The notes beneath the pieces were generated by a model, which was given only the letters and a program-made list of their open reading frames with translations, was not told the origin of the DNA and did not search any database. A stretch of DNA of 64,000 nucleotides. Origin: Microcebus murinus (Eukaryota > Chordata > Mammalia > Primates > Cheirogaleidae). How positions within the stretch are numbered: the stretch's first letter is position 1; each line of letters begins with the position of its first letter. The stretch spans positions 25,392,501 to 25,456,500 of the forward strand of contig NC_134112.1 in NCBI RefSeq assembly GCF_040939455.1, in the 5' to 3' direction. The translations under genes were made by a program, and so were the position numbers. Below are positions 39,598 to 51,310 of this stretch, in pieces.

Positions 39598-39720
39598 GAG
39601 CTGGGTATGATGGCAGGCATCTGTAGTCCCAGCTACTCAGAAGGCTGAGGCAGGAGGATCACTTGAGCTCAGGAGTTTGAGTCCAGCCTGGGTAACATAG
39701 TGAGACGCCATCTCAAAAAA
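39598..39720 (+). mobile_element. Alu-type monomer
   Basis: Sense monomer (gagctgggtatgatggca ... gtgagacgccatctc plus A run). Direct repeat aattaatgtag / aattaatttag at 39587-39597 and 39721-39731. Confidence 0.82.
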
Positions 39721-39970
39721 AATTAATTTAGTGGCTCGTTTGCATTCCATCAGTAATTTATAATATGTTCAAATATAATAATGGCATCAATGAAGTGTAA
39801 ACTTTAAACAACTATAAACAAGCAGCCTTCTTTCTTCTGCTAAGAGTAAGTAGGTGAAATAGGTTAGAAAATTTAGAGTCCAACTTCAATTAAGATTATC
39901 ATATATCATTACTATTATAGCAATATAGTTTTTTACAGTATTGTGAATGTAGATCAAGATCTTACCTTTC

Positions 39971-39987
39971 CACACACACACACACAA
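39971..39987. repeat. CA microsatellite
   Basis: Eight CA units. Confidence 0.85.
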
Positions 39988-41508
39988 ATCCTCTTTTTCA
40001 TCAGACCAGGGAAGAGAGGCATCAAATCCTTACGACTTTGGTTCAGTTAGGCTTCTCATTTCTAATTTCTTTTAAGAAGTAATGTATACTAATGTCAGCA
40101 TTTCCTCCATTTCCTGTCCTGACTGGTATATACCAGCTGTTAGGTCTAAGATCAGCAAGAGTTTTCCCAAAACCCAAGGCATGTTAATATTTACTTCAAA
40201 GGCTAATAATTATAATTTGTTTTGGTATGAGTTAAATTCCCATTTTTATTCCTATTTGATGAGACCTCGTGGTAGTAACATTCTTTGTAATTTGCATTTT
40301 AACTACTTTGTGATTCATTTAGCCTTCTCTGTCACTTGGGCTTTTTAAAAATTACCATTCTAGCTTTCCTTTTTCATGTTGCTATTTGAAGATCTGGCTT
40401 ATATTTCCTTAAATTGTCCCTGTCTGCTACTACGAAGCCTCCTATTTCCAGTGAAATTTCAGATCTGTTCTTAGTGATTCTCTTCTCTTTTGGTTGTTTT
40501 CTTTGGAATTCTCAGCCAATTCTTTTCCTTTTAGGGACTCCAGAAAAAAGATCTATCTTCAGACAGTTTTTAATTGCTTATTTGACATGACACTGATTTC
40601 CTTCCTTTATATCTTTTTCTTTCTAGGAAAATGTGTCAAATAAATTTTTTTCTTTTGTGAAATTAGATAGCTGGTTTGTACTGCCTTGTTTACTGTATAT
40701 GTGAACCATTTACCTAAACTTTGAAAAGCGCTCTTATTTAGATATATGAGAACTATAATCCTCCAACTAAGTAGGATTTAGATAAATGGATTATAGAGGC
40801 ACAGAAGAAGTTGATACCACTTACTAGGTTAAACTGTACTTTGTTACTGTTTGACAGATATATAGTTCACATTTTTTACCTTATTCTGTGTGCCAAAAAA
40901 ATATTGACCTATCAAGATAGTAATGGCTTGGAAAGAGTAGTTCCATCCTCTAGGGTAAATAATGCACTTACCTTCATACCCATAAATATTGTCTGTATTT
41001 ATTATTAATAGCCATTTAGGGTCCTTAAGTAACAAGTATATATAGTACATATTTTATCACTTTATGAAATCACATCCATCCTTTCATCTCCTTCCTTTTC
41101 CTTTGATTGTCATGAGTCTCATTCATCATACTTCTTAGGTCCTAGATATTCAGATGTCCATCGAGGTATTTATTCATTCACTTACTCATTCTTTTTTCAT
41201 TTGATAAACATTTCTTGGACACTTAGTAGATAATAGGCACTGGGGATCCAAAGATCCCTTGAGGCGCTCACAGTTTGGGTTTTGTGGGTATTAGTGAGAA
41301 GAAGAGAGGATGCTATAGAGTTGGTAGTGGGAGCTGGGCAGGTAAACTTATAATTTCAATGCAGCATAGTAAGTAATTTAAATGAAACATCTCTGGATCA
41401 CAAAGGAGGGAAAGCTATCTACCTAGAGGAGTTAGAGAAGACTTCCTGGTGAAGAAGATACATCATTGGGCCTTTAAAGAATGCATAAGAGTTCATTGGG
41501 TGAATGCT

Positions 41509-41883
41509 ACAGTTTGAATATATGTATCCCTCCAAAATTCATATGGGAACTTAAGTCCCAAAGAGATTATAGTAAGAAGTGGGGCTTTGGGGAATTAATT
41601 AGGCCATGAGGACTTCACTCTCATGAGTGGGATAAATCTTCTTATAAAAACAGGCTAAAGTGAGCTCTGGAGCCCTTCTTTTGCCTTTCTGCCATGTAAA
41701 GACATAGCATTCGTCTCCTCTGGGGGACGTGGCCATGAGGTCCCATCTTGAAACAGAGGGAGCAGCCCTCACTGCAAATGCCTTGATCTTGGGCTTCCCA
41801 GCCACCAGACTGTGAGAAATAGATTTCCGTTGTTTATAAATTACCCAGTCTTGGGTTTTAGAGCAGCAAAAATAGAATATGAC
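41509..41883 (+). mobile_element. MaLR-type LTR (MLT1/MST-like)
   Basis: A solitary old LTR of the mammalian apparent LTR retrotransposon group. Diagnostic pieces are 'tttgaatatatgtatccctc', 'tgccatgtaaagacatagca' and 'attacccagtcttgggtttt'. No internal gene is present. The 137-codon antisense frame through it is accidental. Confidence 0.75.
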
Positions 41884-42465
41884 AGTGAAAAAGGGTAAAT
41901 TGGTCTTTCTAGGCAAAGGAACAGCAGAGATTCTGAGTTGTGAAAGGCCATGGATGGGATCAAAGTGGGGATCAAGGCTAGAGCGTGGAGTGAGTGAGGG
42001 GAGGGGGCGCATAGCGCTGAAAAAGTGGCTTAGATTATATTGATAACATACTGATATTGATACTTCCTGAGAATGAGGACCTTGCTAAAGATTTTGCATA
42101 TGGCCTTTAAGCAAAGGACTACATGACTGGATTTGGTTTTTAGGAAGTAATTGTGATAGTATTGTGGAGGATGGATTAGAATGTACAGATAATGGGTCAA
42201 CAGTACCATTTAGGGGGGTGTTAAACCTGTCTAAGCAAGAGAGCTTAAGGCAGGGCTACTGAGAGGCAGAGTGAAGATTTAATCTCTTAATATAAGAAAA
42301 GAGCAAGGTTTAGAACATAATCCATCATGCCTGTTTAAGAGCCAGACAAAGGTAAAGGAGCCCATAAAGAAGCTGAGAAAGTTTGACCCAAGTTGAAGGA
42401 GGAGATGCAAGATAACATTTTCTTCTCTACTGCAATTTCATAAATTTCACATTCTGTCTAGGGCA

Positions 42466-43004
42466 GTGGGTTTTTCAAGTGTTAGTGTATATCAGAATCA
42501 CCTGGGGTACTTGCTAAAAATCTGATTTCCCCCTAGACCCACCCCCAGAGATTCCTACATAGCAAGTGCAGAGTGGTAGGTAGCCATTTCTGTGTTTACA
42601 GGCATCCAACATGATTCGAACATAGTGACTCTTTTTTTTTTGAGACAGAGTCTTGCTTTGCTGCCCAGGCTAGAGTGAGTGCCCGTGGTGTCAGCCTACC
42701 TCACAGCAACCTCAAACTCCTGGGTTCAAGCAATCCTCCTGCCTCAGCCTCCCGAATAGCTGGGACTACAGGCATGCACCACCATGCCCGGCTAATTTTT
42801 TCTATATATATTAGTTGGCCAATTAATTTCTTTCTATTTATAGTAGAGACAGGGTCTCACTCTTGCTCAGGCTGATTTTGAACTCCTGACCTTGAGCAAT
42901 CCGCCCACCTCAGCCTCCCAGAGTGCTAGGATTACAGGCGTGAGCCACCACACCCGGCCCATAGTGACTCTTAAAACATACTTTGAAAAATACCTTTCTA
43001 GGAA
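42466..43004. mobile_element. hAT-Charlie-like relic split by a SINE
   Basis: Left part 'gtatatcagaatcacctggg' and 'acccacccccagagattc', right part ending 'catactttgaaaaatacctt'. These are typical of short hAT-Charlie MITEs. The subfamily is not assigned. The lemur-type Alu at 42634 interrupts it. Confidence 0.65.
42634..42959 (-). mobile_element. Lemur-type Alu SINE inside a hAT relic
   Basis: Antisense full-length copy with exact 13-bp target duplication catagtgactctt at 42621-42633 and 42960-42972. It splits an older hAT-like element (42466-43004). Confidence 0.92.
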
Positions 43005-43044
43005 ACAGTGTGAAGTCATTGAAAGCAAGTCATAAAAGCAAGGC

Positions 43045-43240
43045 TTTAGAATCAGACTCACACTAGTCTTTGGCTTTTACCACTTGCCATTTGTATGACT
43101 GTGAGCAAGTTGGTTAAGTTAAAGTTTGTTTCCATCAGTGCTAGGGATATTATATCTTCTATTGCTTAAGAATTATTACAAGGTATATATGATATATATT
43201 GTATTAAGTTCCTGGCTTATAGAAGGAACTCAGTAAATGT
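43045..43240 (+). mobile_element. MIR SINE
   Basis: 'gtatgactgtgagcaagttg' through 'ggaactcagtaaatgtggg' is the sense MIR order. Confidence 0.7.
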
Positions 43241-44772
43241 GGGTTGTCCTTTTGGCAGCTGAACCCAGAACACAGTTGTCGACCTAAAAGCCAGTGAAAA
43301 GTAGAAGGAAATAGCTGTCATTAGCCCCATGCATTTTCTTTTGGAGGAGATCATAGCCAACTGCTTTTTACCTTGAACCTACTGAATTAGGATTGTGTAA
43401 AATTAAGTTACAGATTTAATAGATTTCATTATCTAGTTTCTCTTGGCAGCCTTCAGTTCTGTAGACATTAAATTCGAACAGCATGATAGAGGCAAGGTTA
43501 AAGTAAGAGATAGAAGCTGAGGAAAATTTACTAGAGGGAAAACACCTCAAAAATCCTGAGGGCATTAATGTGTTATAATAAAAACGAATACTCAAAATGA
43601 TACTATTAGATCATCAAGAAAATATTAAATTACGTTTAAAAGACATTGTTTGAAAAATTACAGAAGTATATATTTTAGCAAGATTTTCATCACAGTGACT
43701 AACATTTTTAAAAGTTTTGGCACTTAAAGGAATAGGCTTTCACCATTTGTAAAGTTCACCTAGATAAAACACTTTATTGGTCTTTCACAGTTCTGGGTAA
43801 ATCAATTTATATGACCTTATTTCCTACTTTATTGACATTTTACTATTTTTAGTTACTTGTGTCAAGTTAATAGGTATCCTTGAAACTATCCCAGAAAACA
43901 CTATGGAACTAACATACATATAAACTATTATGGATTACCATATAATGCTAAAGTTTTCTCTGTCCTGAAGGAAAGCTAATGTGAAAGGAGAAAAGCAGGG
44001 TCTTCTTGTAGCCATGTCTGCCCATTTCATGTGTTTAACTTCCTATCCCATATTGGCTAATGATAAATATGGCTACTTTATGGTTATGGTTTTATAAAGG
44101 TTATTGAGAAAGAGTTATACATTTCCTTCCATTTTCTTCAACCTTTCTCGTTCCACACCCCCTACTCTACTTGGATGTTTATGAAATTCTTTATACTAAA
44201 TATAGTCATCTAATAGGTCTAGATATTAGCTTCTTTCTATTACTTTTACTTGGATAAACAGCAGCACCTTTTTTTCTGCAGACTTAGGTCCTTTGATCTA
44301 ATGAAGTTTTCTTCTGTTATATCTTTGATTATTGGCATTGCTGTGTTACTCTTCTTCTAGGAAAATGATTTTTCTTATGTTGTGTTTTTGTCAGTCTTCC
44401 GTATTCATCATATTCCCTATTGTCCCTCTTCTCCCTTATTCTTTTTTTCTACCTGCTCAGGGAGTTTTTCAAGATACATCTGATTTTATTTTCAACAGTG
44501 TTCTACTTTTTATCACTTCTAATAAATACATCATTTGTTTTGCTACTGCATTTTCCACTTCCTCATATAGTTTTTTCTTATTTTGCCAGCTTCATTTTAA
44601 TTTTTACCTGTCTCACCCATTTTTCTTTTTGTTTTATATTACAGTTTCAGCTTTCATCTCTTTCAAAATTTGGTTATGTTTGTTTACTTTTATAAAAGAT
44701 ACAAAGCAATCTAAAGTTTACTTCAATTTCTTCTAGTTTGCTAGTGCTTTCTACCTCTTAGTGCTATGTTAT

Positions 44773-45110
<338 letters not shown>

Positions 45111-46044
45111 CTATGTTATGTTTATTTAGTGCACAATATTTTTTATGTCACCTGTGTTTGTTTGCTTTTCTTCTTTTATTTATTCTTAAACAAGGACATG
45201 TCTATATAATCTGGGATGCTTACCTATAAGTTGGACTCGTGGCTTCTTTCTGGTTCATCTCACTAGAGGCCAGTACCATCCATGAAGACTCTAACAGAAG
45301 ATCTGCTACATAGCCCCATAGCATATTTCTGGGGATTTTGTCTAAAATGGATCTGTTTATTTCTCTGCAAAGGTCACAGAAAGAAAAAAAAAGGAAGAGA
45401 AAAAAGAAAATAGATCTAGTCTAAGTCAGGGTTGCCTGATGTTGCTGCCTGATTGTCTTATTCCTCGATAATGTAGCACAGGAAGTGTCCTGCTCCTCCC
45501 TGCTCGTCCAAGCTAAGTATTCGTAGTACTGATTTTACATCTTCAGAAGTAGACTCCCACTACTTGTGCATTTCCACACATTCATAAGAATTTTAGACCC
45601 AAATTGGAGTTAGAAAGCATGGGTTTTGTATCAAATGGACCTAGTGCACAAAGCCATTGAGCCCTTGTGCAGTAAGGGAGTAACTTTTCTTTAAGTCTGG
45701 TACTTAAAATTTTGTTTCTCCTGGAGAGTTTAAGGCAATTTCCCAAAATTGTCCTGAATGGCTTTGATATTTTGCCTGAGACTACTTCCACTGTTTATAG
45801 TAAAAGCTAAATTCCTTTTCCAGTCTGGTGGATCCTTGGGAAGGTGGGAAAGGTCTCATAAGCTACTCCTAGCTTTTGTCTTAACATAATTAAAGTGCTG
45901 CCTGGTTTGTTTAAAGTGCTCAATATAAATTTGTTGAACGAGTGAGTGAATGATTTAGCCTTTTTTGAGAATTTTAGAAGAACCAACTGTACTTAACCAT
46001 TTATTATTTTAATACTTTTTTCCTACTAGTATGCTAGTTAGATG

Positions 46045-46310
46045 TTTTGCAAATTATGTTCTGGGAGTACTAGATCCATAAAATGTTCTGTGAAAAAAAG
46101 AGTTCCATGGACAAATAATTTCTGGAAATGCTGTATACTAAGTCTTCCTCTTATAAATTTAATTAGTATGTAAATATGCTAAGGGTCCCAAGAAGGCCTG
46201 GACTAACAAAACTGTTTAATTTTGCTTAATTCAGCAAAAAGTTTCCCAATCTTATTTGATCACAGAAACCTATTAATATCCCACAAAACACACTTTAGGA
46301 AATGCTGCTC
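46045..46310. mobile_element. Possible hAT-type relic
   Basis: The stretch ends 'acacactttaggaaatgctg' and opens 'ttttgcaaattatgttctgg', suggesting a degraded Charlie-like MITE. Weak. Confidence 0.35.
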
Positions 46311-47097
46311 TCATTTTTAAAGTACTATATAGTTTTTGTGAAATTCATAGACTTTTTCATGAAATAAACTCTAAAATTTGAATTTGAATTGCTTTTAAGT
46401 CATCTAAAGAGACATAAATATTGACTAAATATGATTAGATTGTTCATGCTTAATTCAAGAATTTCTAACTCAGACTTTTTCTCATTTGATATTTTGAACA
46501 AGATATGATCTCCATGCCCTTTAAAAAAATGCATGTTACTTCAGGCATTCAATTAATGTATTTAAGAAAAGGAGTTATGTATTTTATTGGTGCACTGAGT
46601 TGAAAGAGCCTTTCATTGCATACTGTGGAAGCATTTCATATTTCCCCTGAGTTCAGTAAAAGAGACAGGTTATCCTTACTCATGATTTTTATATTGTGTG
46701 TTAATCTAGAAAATAAACCTATAACCATGCAGTTTTTCTATCAAACTAGTATTACTGGGTGAAGTAGGAAAGGTGACTAATTTTATTTTCAGTTTCAGAG
46801 TATTAAATCTTTTGTTGTGTTCTTACTTTGTCTTTAAAATAATGTCTGACCAAAGCTCAAGTCATCTTTTCTTTTGACTCTTCATCATATGGAATCAGAC
46901 ATGCTTCACCAGTTCAGCTGTCCACTGGCTGGTTAAGAATCTTCCTGTTTTCTGGTAACTGATTCTTCTATACTTGCTTTCTCTCTCCTTCTCCATCGAA
47001 ATAGTTTGTTTTCCCTTCATGTCTTTTTTGTAATTGGTAGTTTTGTTTTGTTTTGCTTTGCTTTTTCATTTTAGAGTTAGATTTGTGCCAAGTTAAG

Positions 47098-47101
<4 letters not shown>

Positions 47102-47130
<29 letters not shown>
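47102..47130. repeat. Run of 29 T
   Basis: An uninterrupted T run with no recognisable SINE body beside it. It could be the tail of an antisense retroinsertion to its right (ggtgatggcggttggggg...), but no target duplication was found. Confidence 0.85.
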
Positions 47131-47584
47131 GGTGATGGCGGTTGGGGGAAGGAGTTGGTGAAAGGAATTAATGGTATACAATCCAGCAAATTTTCAACAG
47201 GACAGATTTTCCTGCTGGTTTACTAATCTCTGAAAAGCCACAGGCTTGTAATGGGTTTGTCTAACAAGTTCTAAGTTTTAGTTCTTGGATTTTTCCTACA
47301 TAATAGTCATATTTCCATAATTCCTTCTGAACAAGGCTACCATCACAGACCTATTCCTCTGGTTCCCTAAGATATCCTTTTTAGACTCAACCATCTCAAG
47401 TACTTCCATATTTTAGAATTAAAAATGATTTCTTGAAACATTATTTAATCATTGTGTTACTAAAGCAATATGACAAAAAAATACTCTTTCCAACAATTGG
47501 CAAAGAAAAATTTAATAAAAGATAATTGAGCATTTATATTCACTGTAGCAAATGCAATTCTAACTCTTGTTTTATCTTCGACAG

Positions 47585-47709
47585 ACAAACAACAGAAAGG
47601 TGAATTTGCAATAGATGGCTACAGTGTCAGAATGAATAACACCCTTAGGAAGGATGCAAAGAAAGATTGCTGTTTTGAAATCTCTGCTCCTGATAAACGT
47701 GTCTATCAG
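47585..47709 (+). CDS. SKAP2: SKAP2 exon: central PH-domain strands
   Basis: This 125-nt exon has acceptor cgacag and donor gttgta; it enters in phase 1 and leaves in phase 0. It encodes (D)KQQKGEFAIDGYSVRMNNT, then LRKDAKKDCCFEISAPDKRVYQ. These are strands beta4 to beta6 of the PH domain. The tyrosine in 'RVYQ' matches human Tyr197. Visible differences from human are conservative (A for G in 'RKDGKKD', V for I in 'KRIYQ'). It is separated from the previous exon by a 9.5-kb intron rich in SINEs and other repeats. Confidence 0.95.
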
Positions 47710-48595
47710 GTTGTAGTTTTTATGTTGCCTTGAAATTAGGTTGATAAAATGTTCTGATTTTATTTATAGAGACGTTAGCATTTTGTTAAAACAACTCTCC
47801 CTCACATGTTAATAATAATAAAAAATACTGTTTTTTGTATATGGAGCATTTATACAAGAGGAAATATATATATATATATTTAAATTTCAGATTAGTTCAA
47901 ATGTTATCTTCTTGAAAAAGATCAAGAGAATGTGTAATTTATCAATTACTTCACATGTTGCATTTTATATCTATTTTAATAGAACTGTGTGATTTTCTAA
48001 AAGAATTACATAGCAGAAAGAGTAAGATTATCAAAAGAAAAATATCAGAGTGTTAATGCATATTGTATTGCTTAGGGGTGTGAGAGAAAATGAAGGTAAA
48101 GGCATGTATCAGCTCTGCAATTCAAGAGCTATCAGCTAGGCATCAATATGGAATGTATGTTTAATAAGTTTTAAATATCTGAGATTGCAGTTGAAAGCCA
48201 GTTAATTAAGTTGTCAGGTAGTGTGTTGGAATCTGACAAGAACATTTTTAAGAAAACTGTACCCAGCAGTCTAAAGAAATTCATGGGTGTCTTCTAATTG
48301 TCAAGGGCAAATTTTGTTCATCAGTTCTGTCTTTGACATTGATGAAGAGAAGCAGTTTTTTTTCCTGCACAGCTGCCAGCTGCTGATCAGAGTTTCAAAT
48401 TCATCATCCTCTGCTTCAATTACGTAAATTTGTCAAAATTAACTGTACATTATAAGAAGCATCCTTGCAAGAAAAGTACCACTAGACATGAAAAGAATTA
48501 CTAATGGTTTTAAAGAAATGGTGAGAATGCATCATACCTCATACCTTTCATTTATACTGTGGTGATTTTCATTCTTATTGTTTGCTTTTTATTAG

Positions 48596-48659
48596 TTTAC
48601 AGCAGCTTCTTCCAAAGATGCTGAGGAATGGGTGCAGCAGCTGAAATTTGTATTACAAG
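48596..48659 (+). CDS. SKAP2: SKAP2 exon: last PH strand and C-terminal helix
   Basis: This 64-nt exon has acceptor tttttattag and donor gtaaga; it enters in phase 0 and leaves in phase 1. It encodes FTAASSKDAEEWVQQLKFVL plus Q. The tryptophan in 'AEEWVQQL' is the near-invariant Trp of the C-terminal alpha helix that closes PH domains, which confirms the family. Skipping this 64-nt exon would shift the frame, so it is presumably constitutive. The surrounding introns are short (886 and 361 nt), so the second half of the PH domain is compactly arranged. Confidence 0.95.
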
Positions 48660-49020
48660 GTAAGAGCAATCAATTGGATGAGTTAACACAGTCATTAAAT
48701 ACTGAATAACTGAGTGCTTTGGGTTTTCATTTGCAAAAGCTTGTTGACTTCTGTGAGAATGACCAAGGCAATGTGACTGGTATCAATACAAGACCATTCA
48801 CTGTAGATTTGTAAAAGCATCTTTTCTATAAGTACCAGTTGGCAACTTTAAAATTCACATATTCACAAAACAATCAATTTTTTAAAAATGTTTTCTAGTA
48901 AGGATATAGTATATAACAACACTGTTTTTACTTTTTAGGGCTGTGTTTATTTGTGAGTGTAATTTTTAAAAATCTCTTTTGCATTCTCGTAAAATTTACT
49001 TCATGAAATATGATTTATAG

Positions 49021-49158
49021 ATATGGAATCTGATGTTATTCCTGAGGATGATGATGAGAGGGGAGACTTATATGATGATGTTGATCATCCTCTATCAATG
49101 AGCAGTCCATCAATAAGCAGTCAGCCAATAGATGATGAAATTTATGAAGAACTTCCAG
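49021..49158 (+). CDS. SKAP2: SKAP2 exon: acidic tyrosine linker after the PH domain
   Basis: This 138-nt exon has acceptor gatttatag and donor gtattt, phase 1 on both sides. It encodes (D)MESDVIPEDDDERGDLYDDV, a serine-rich middle (SMSSPSISSQ), then PIDDEIYEELP. Two tyrosines are in acidic contexts: LYDDV (human Tyr237) and EIYEELP (human Tyr261, reported as a Fyn phosphorylation site that recruits SH2 domains). The segment between them is the least human-like part of the visible protein. Open reading continues into the intron to a stop near 49328, but the gt donor and the conserved EELP end mark the exon boundary. Confidence 0.95.
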
Positions 49159-50129
49159 GTATTTATTTTCTGGTAATTCATTTAAAGATTTTAGGGCCCT
49201 TTGTGTGTGTATGGGTGTGTGTATGTTATTTTATCAAGTTGACAACTTTAGTAGAAAATGGTGAGCTATTAAGAACATGGACAAAGAAAATCTTCGAAGC
49301 TCTATTTTACAAAAAGGGTTCTGCTTGAGGTATTTCAAGTGAGTGGATGTACACTTACAAAGAGTGAATGGAACATTAAAATGAAGCAGATACAATCCTA
49401 ATCTCTTGGGACTTTTGGCTCATTAGCATTGTTTATGCTACATAATTTTTTAATTAAAAAATTGACTTGCCTTATAGTTTTTTCCAGCAACTCACACATC
49501 ATTTTTTATTTATACATCTTGGAACTTCCATTAACCAGAAGTTCTATGCACACCCCATATGTCATCAACTTCTGCTTCGTGTATTTCTCCTTGCTATAGT
49601 GGATTGCATTGTCTTGGAGGGACATTGTTGAACTATAAACAAGGCCTTTGAGTCTTAAAGTTTTCCTGTTGATATTTTAGTATCAATATGAAATCAAAAA
49701 GGTGTTTTTATTCTAAAATGTCAGGCCTAGTTTAGTGTTTACATGCCTCCGCATCTGTTGTATAACATAAAATTAATTATATATTAACTTCTCGTAGTTT
49801 TGAGGATCAACCTAAAACAGAAAGATAAGCATTTGAAATTTAGGATACTTAGAATATGAAAACATTCAGGGAATCATTGCATTACTAATCCTCTAGATTG
49901 AAATGAGCCTTTTTCTGGCTATTAAAAAATCAGTAGTTAGAGAAGAAAAAGGGATCATAAGCAATGTAAGTGAGATTTAACTAACATCTCATGTGGAGAG
50001 GCTATTTTTCTTGAATAGAAGAATTTAATGACAATATAAACCTTTAAAATTGATTTCAAAAATACTTAAAATGTTCCAAATTAACATACAAATGTCATTT
50101 TCAACACAGTCAGTAAAGCGTAATAACTA

Positions 50130-50315
50130 GAGCATGGACTTTAGAGTAAAAAAAATTAAATTCTGGCTGTACCATTTACTAGCTCATGACCTTATAAGTT
50201 AATTTCTTCATCTATAAGATGGAGATAATATCATTGGAAGGGGTAAATGAGGTAATGTATCGAAAGCTCTCAGCACAGTGCTTGAATCATGGTAAGCTCA
50301 CAATAAATTGTAACA
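50130..50315 (+). mobile_element. MIR SINE
   Basis: 'agagcatggactttagagta', 'ttcatctataagatggagat' and 'ctcagcacagtgcttgaatc' follow MIR in sense orientation. Confidence 0.75.
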
Positions 50316-51039
50316 TTATCATCATTGTTTTTATTATCATATCTGGTGAATTCTTACATGTGCTTATGTGCAGGTACAATAATGGTTTTCTGACCAAGTA
50401 ATAATTAATTATTGTAATAATATTATAAATTTAAGATATTATAACTATATATGCATCTACATATTGTCTTTTACTACCCTAGAAGAAGATGATTTGTATA
50501 AAAGTATAATTTCATAGGAAATAGTGATCCGTATATTTCTGTTACTTAATGGTGCTGTATGTTTTATCCTAAGGAAATGGTTGTAGCATCAATTATCCTC
50601 AAGTAGGGAAGAATATTTTCTAGCTGCTTGTTTTTAGTCACACCATATGATTAATACAATTTAGTCTTTAAATTGTTTGAAACAACATGTGAGATGTATA
50701 CTGATATAAAATGGAAGACTAGAGTACCTTTAAACATGATATTACTGTCACATATATTCATCTCTTTAAAATCCTGCAAAGAATGTGTTACATTGTAATT
50801 GTTGAATTAACTGTTAAGTTCTGTGTTTCTTCAAACTCTCCAGCCCCGAAAGGAAAAAAATTTATCAGGAATAAAAATCAAATATTCATAGTTATTTTCA
50901 TAACAAAGACTCAAGGAAGATCTCCTGTAAGTAGCTTGAAATTCTAAAAATATGAAACATCTTTTATTTTTTCTCAGGACAGATGTTCTTCATCCTTTTT
51001 TTGGCCTAGGGCCACGTAATTGTTGGAAATAACTGGTTA

Positions 51040-51310
51040 CTCTTTAAGTAGTGTTACTTCTCGCTGTGGTACTGGGAGAAATATAAGCTGCGCTGGGATT
51101 TCATTGCCCCTGCCTGCGATCCCCAGTTGCTGTACAAAGTGATTGAGCTTGATAGAGCCTGCAACTGTGCCCCTGGGAAGGAAGCTGTTGTAGGCAGCTG
51201 TGGAATGTCTAGTTCTTCTTTCTTCCCTAGTGTAACTGAGAGCTGCCTTAACATCTGCACAGTTCAGCAAGTTTGTCGAGTTTGAGCCAGCAGCTACAGA
51301 GGGGATTTTT
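51040..51310. other. GC-richer block of unknown nature
   Basis: This 270-nt stretch is clearly richer in G and C than the AT-rich intron around it and has an open minus-strand frame of 77 codons. I cannot match it to an Alu, MIR, L2 or hAT repeat or to a known protein. It could be an exapted old repeat, an enhancer or an unrecognised LTR piece. Confidence 0.4.

Noticed and set aside
41599..42012. 137-codon open frame on the minus strand
   Set aside because: It runs antisense through a solitary MaLR LTR and into unrelated flank; not a conserved frame.
44332..44736. 134-codon open frame rich in F, L, S and Y
   Set aside because: The strand is T-rich; the composition alone produces such hydrophobic frames, and an overlapping frame is also open.
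49159..49328. Open frame continuing past the last visible SKAP2 exon
   Set aside because: The donor site and the conserved EELP end fix the exon limit; the following codons are intronic read-through.
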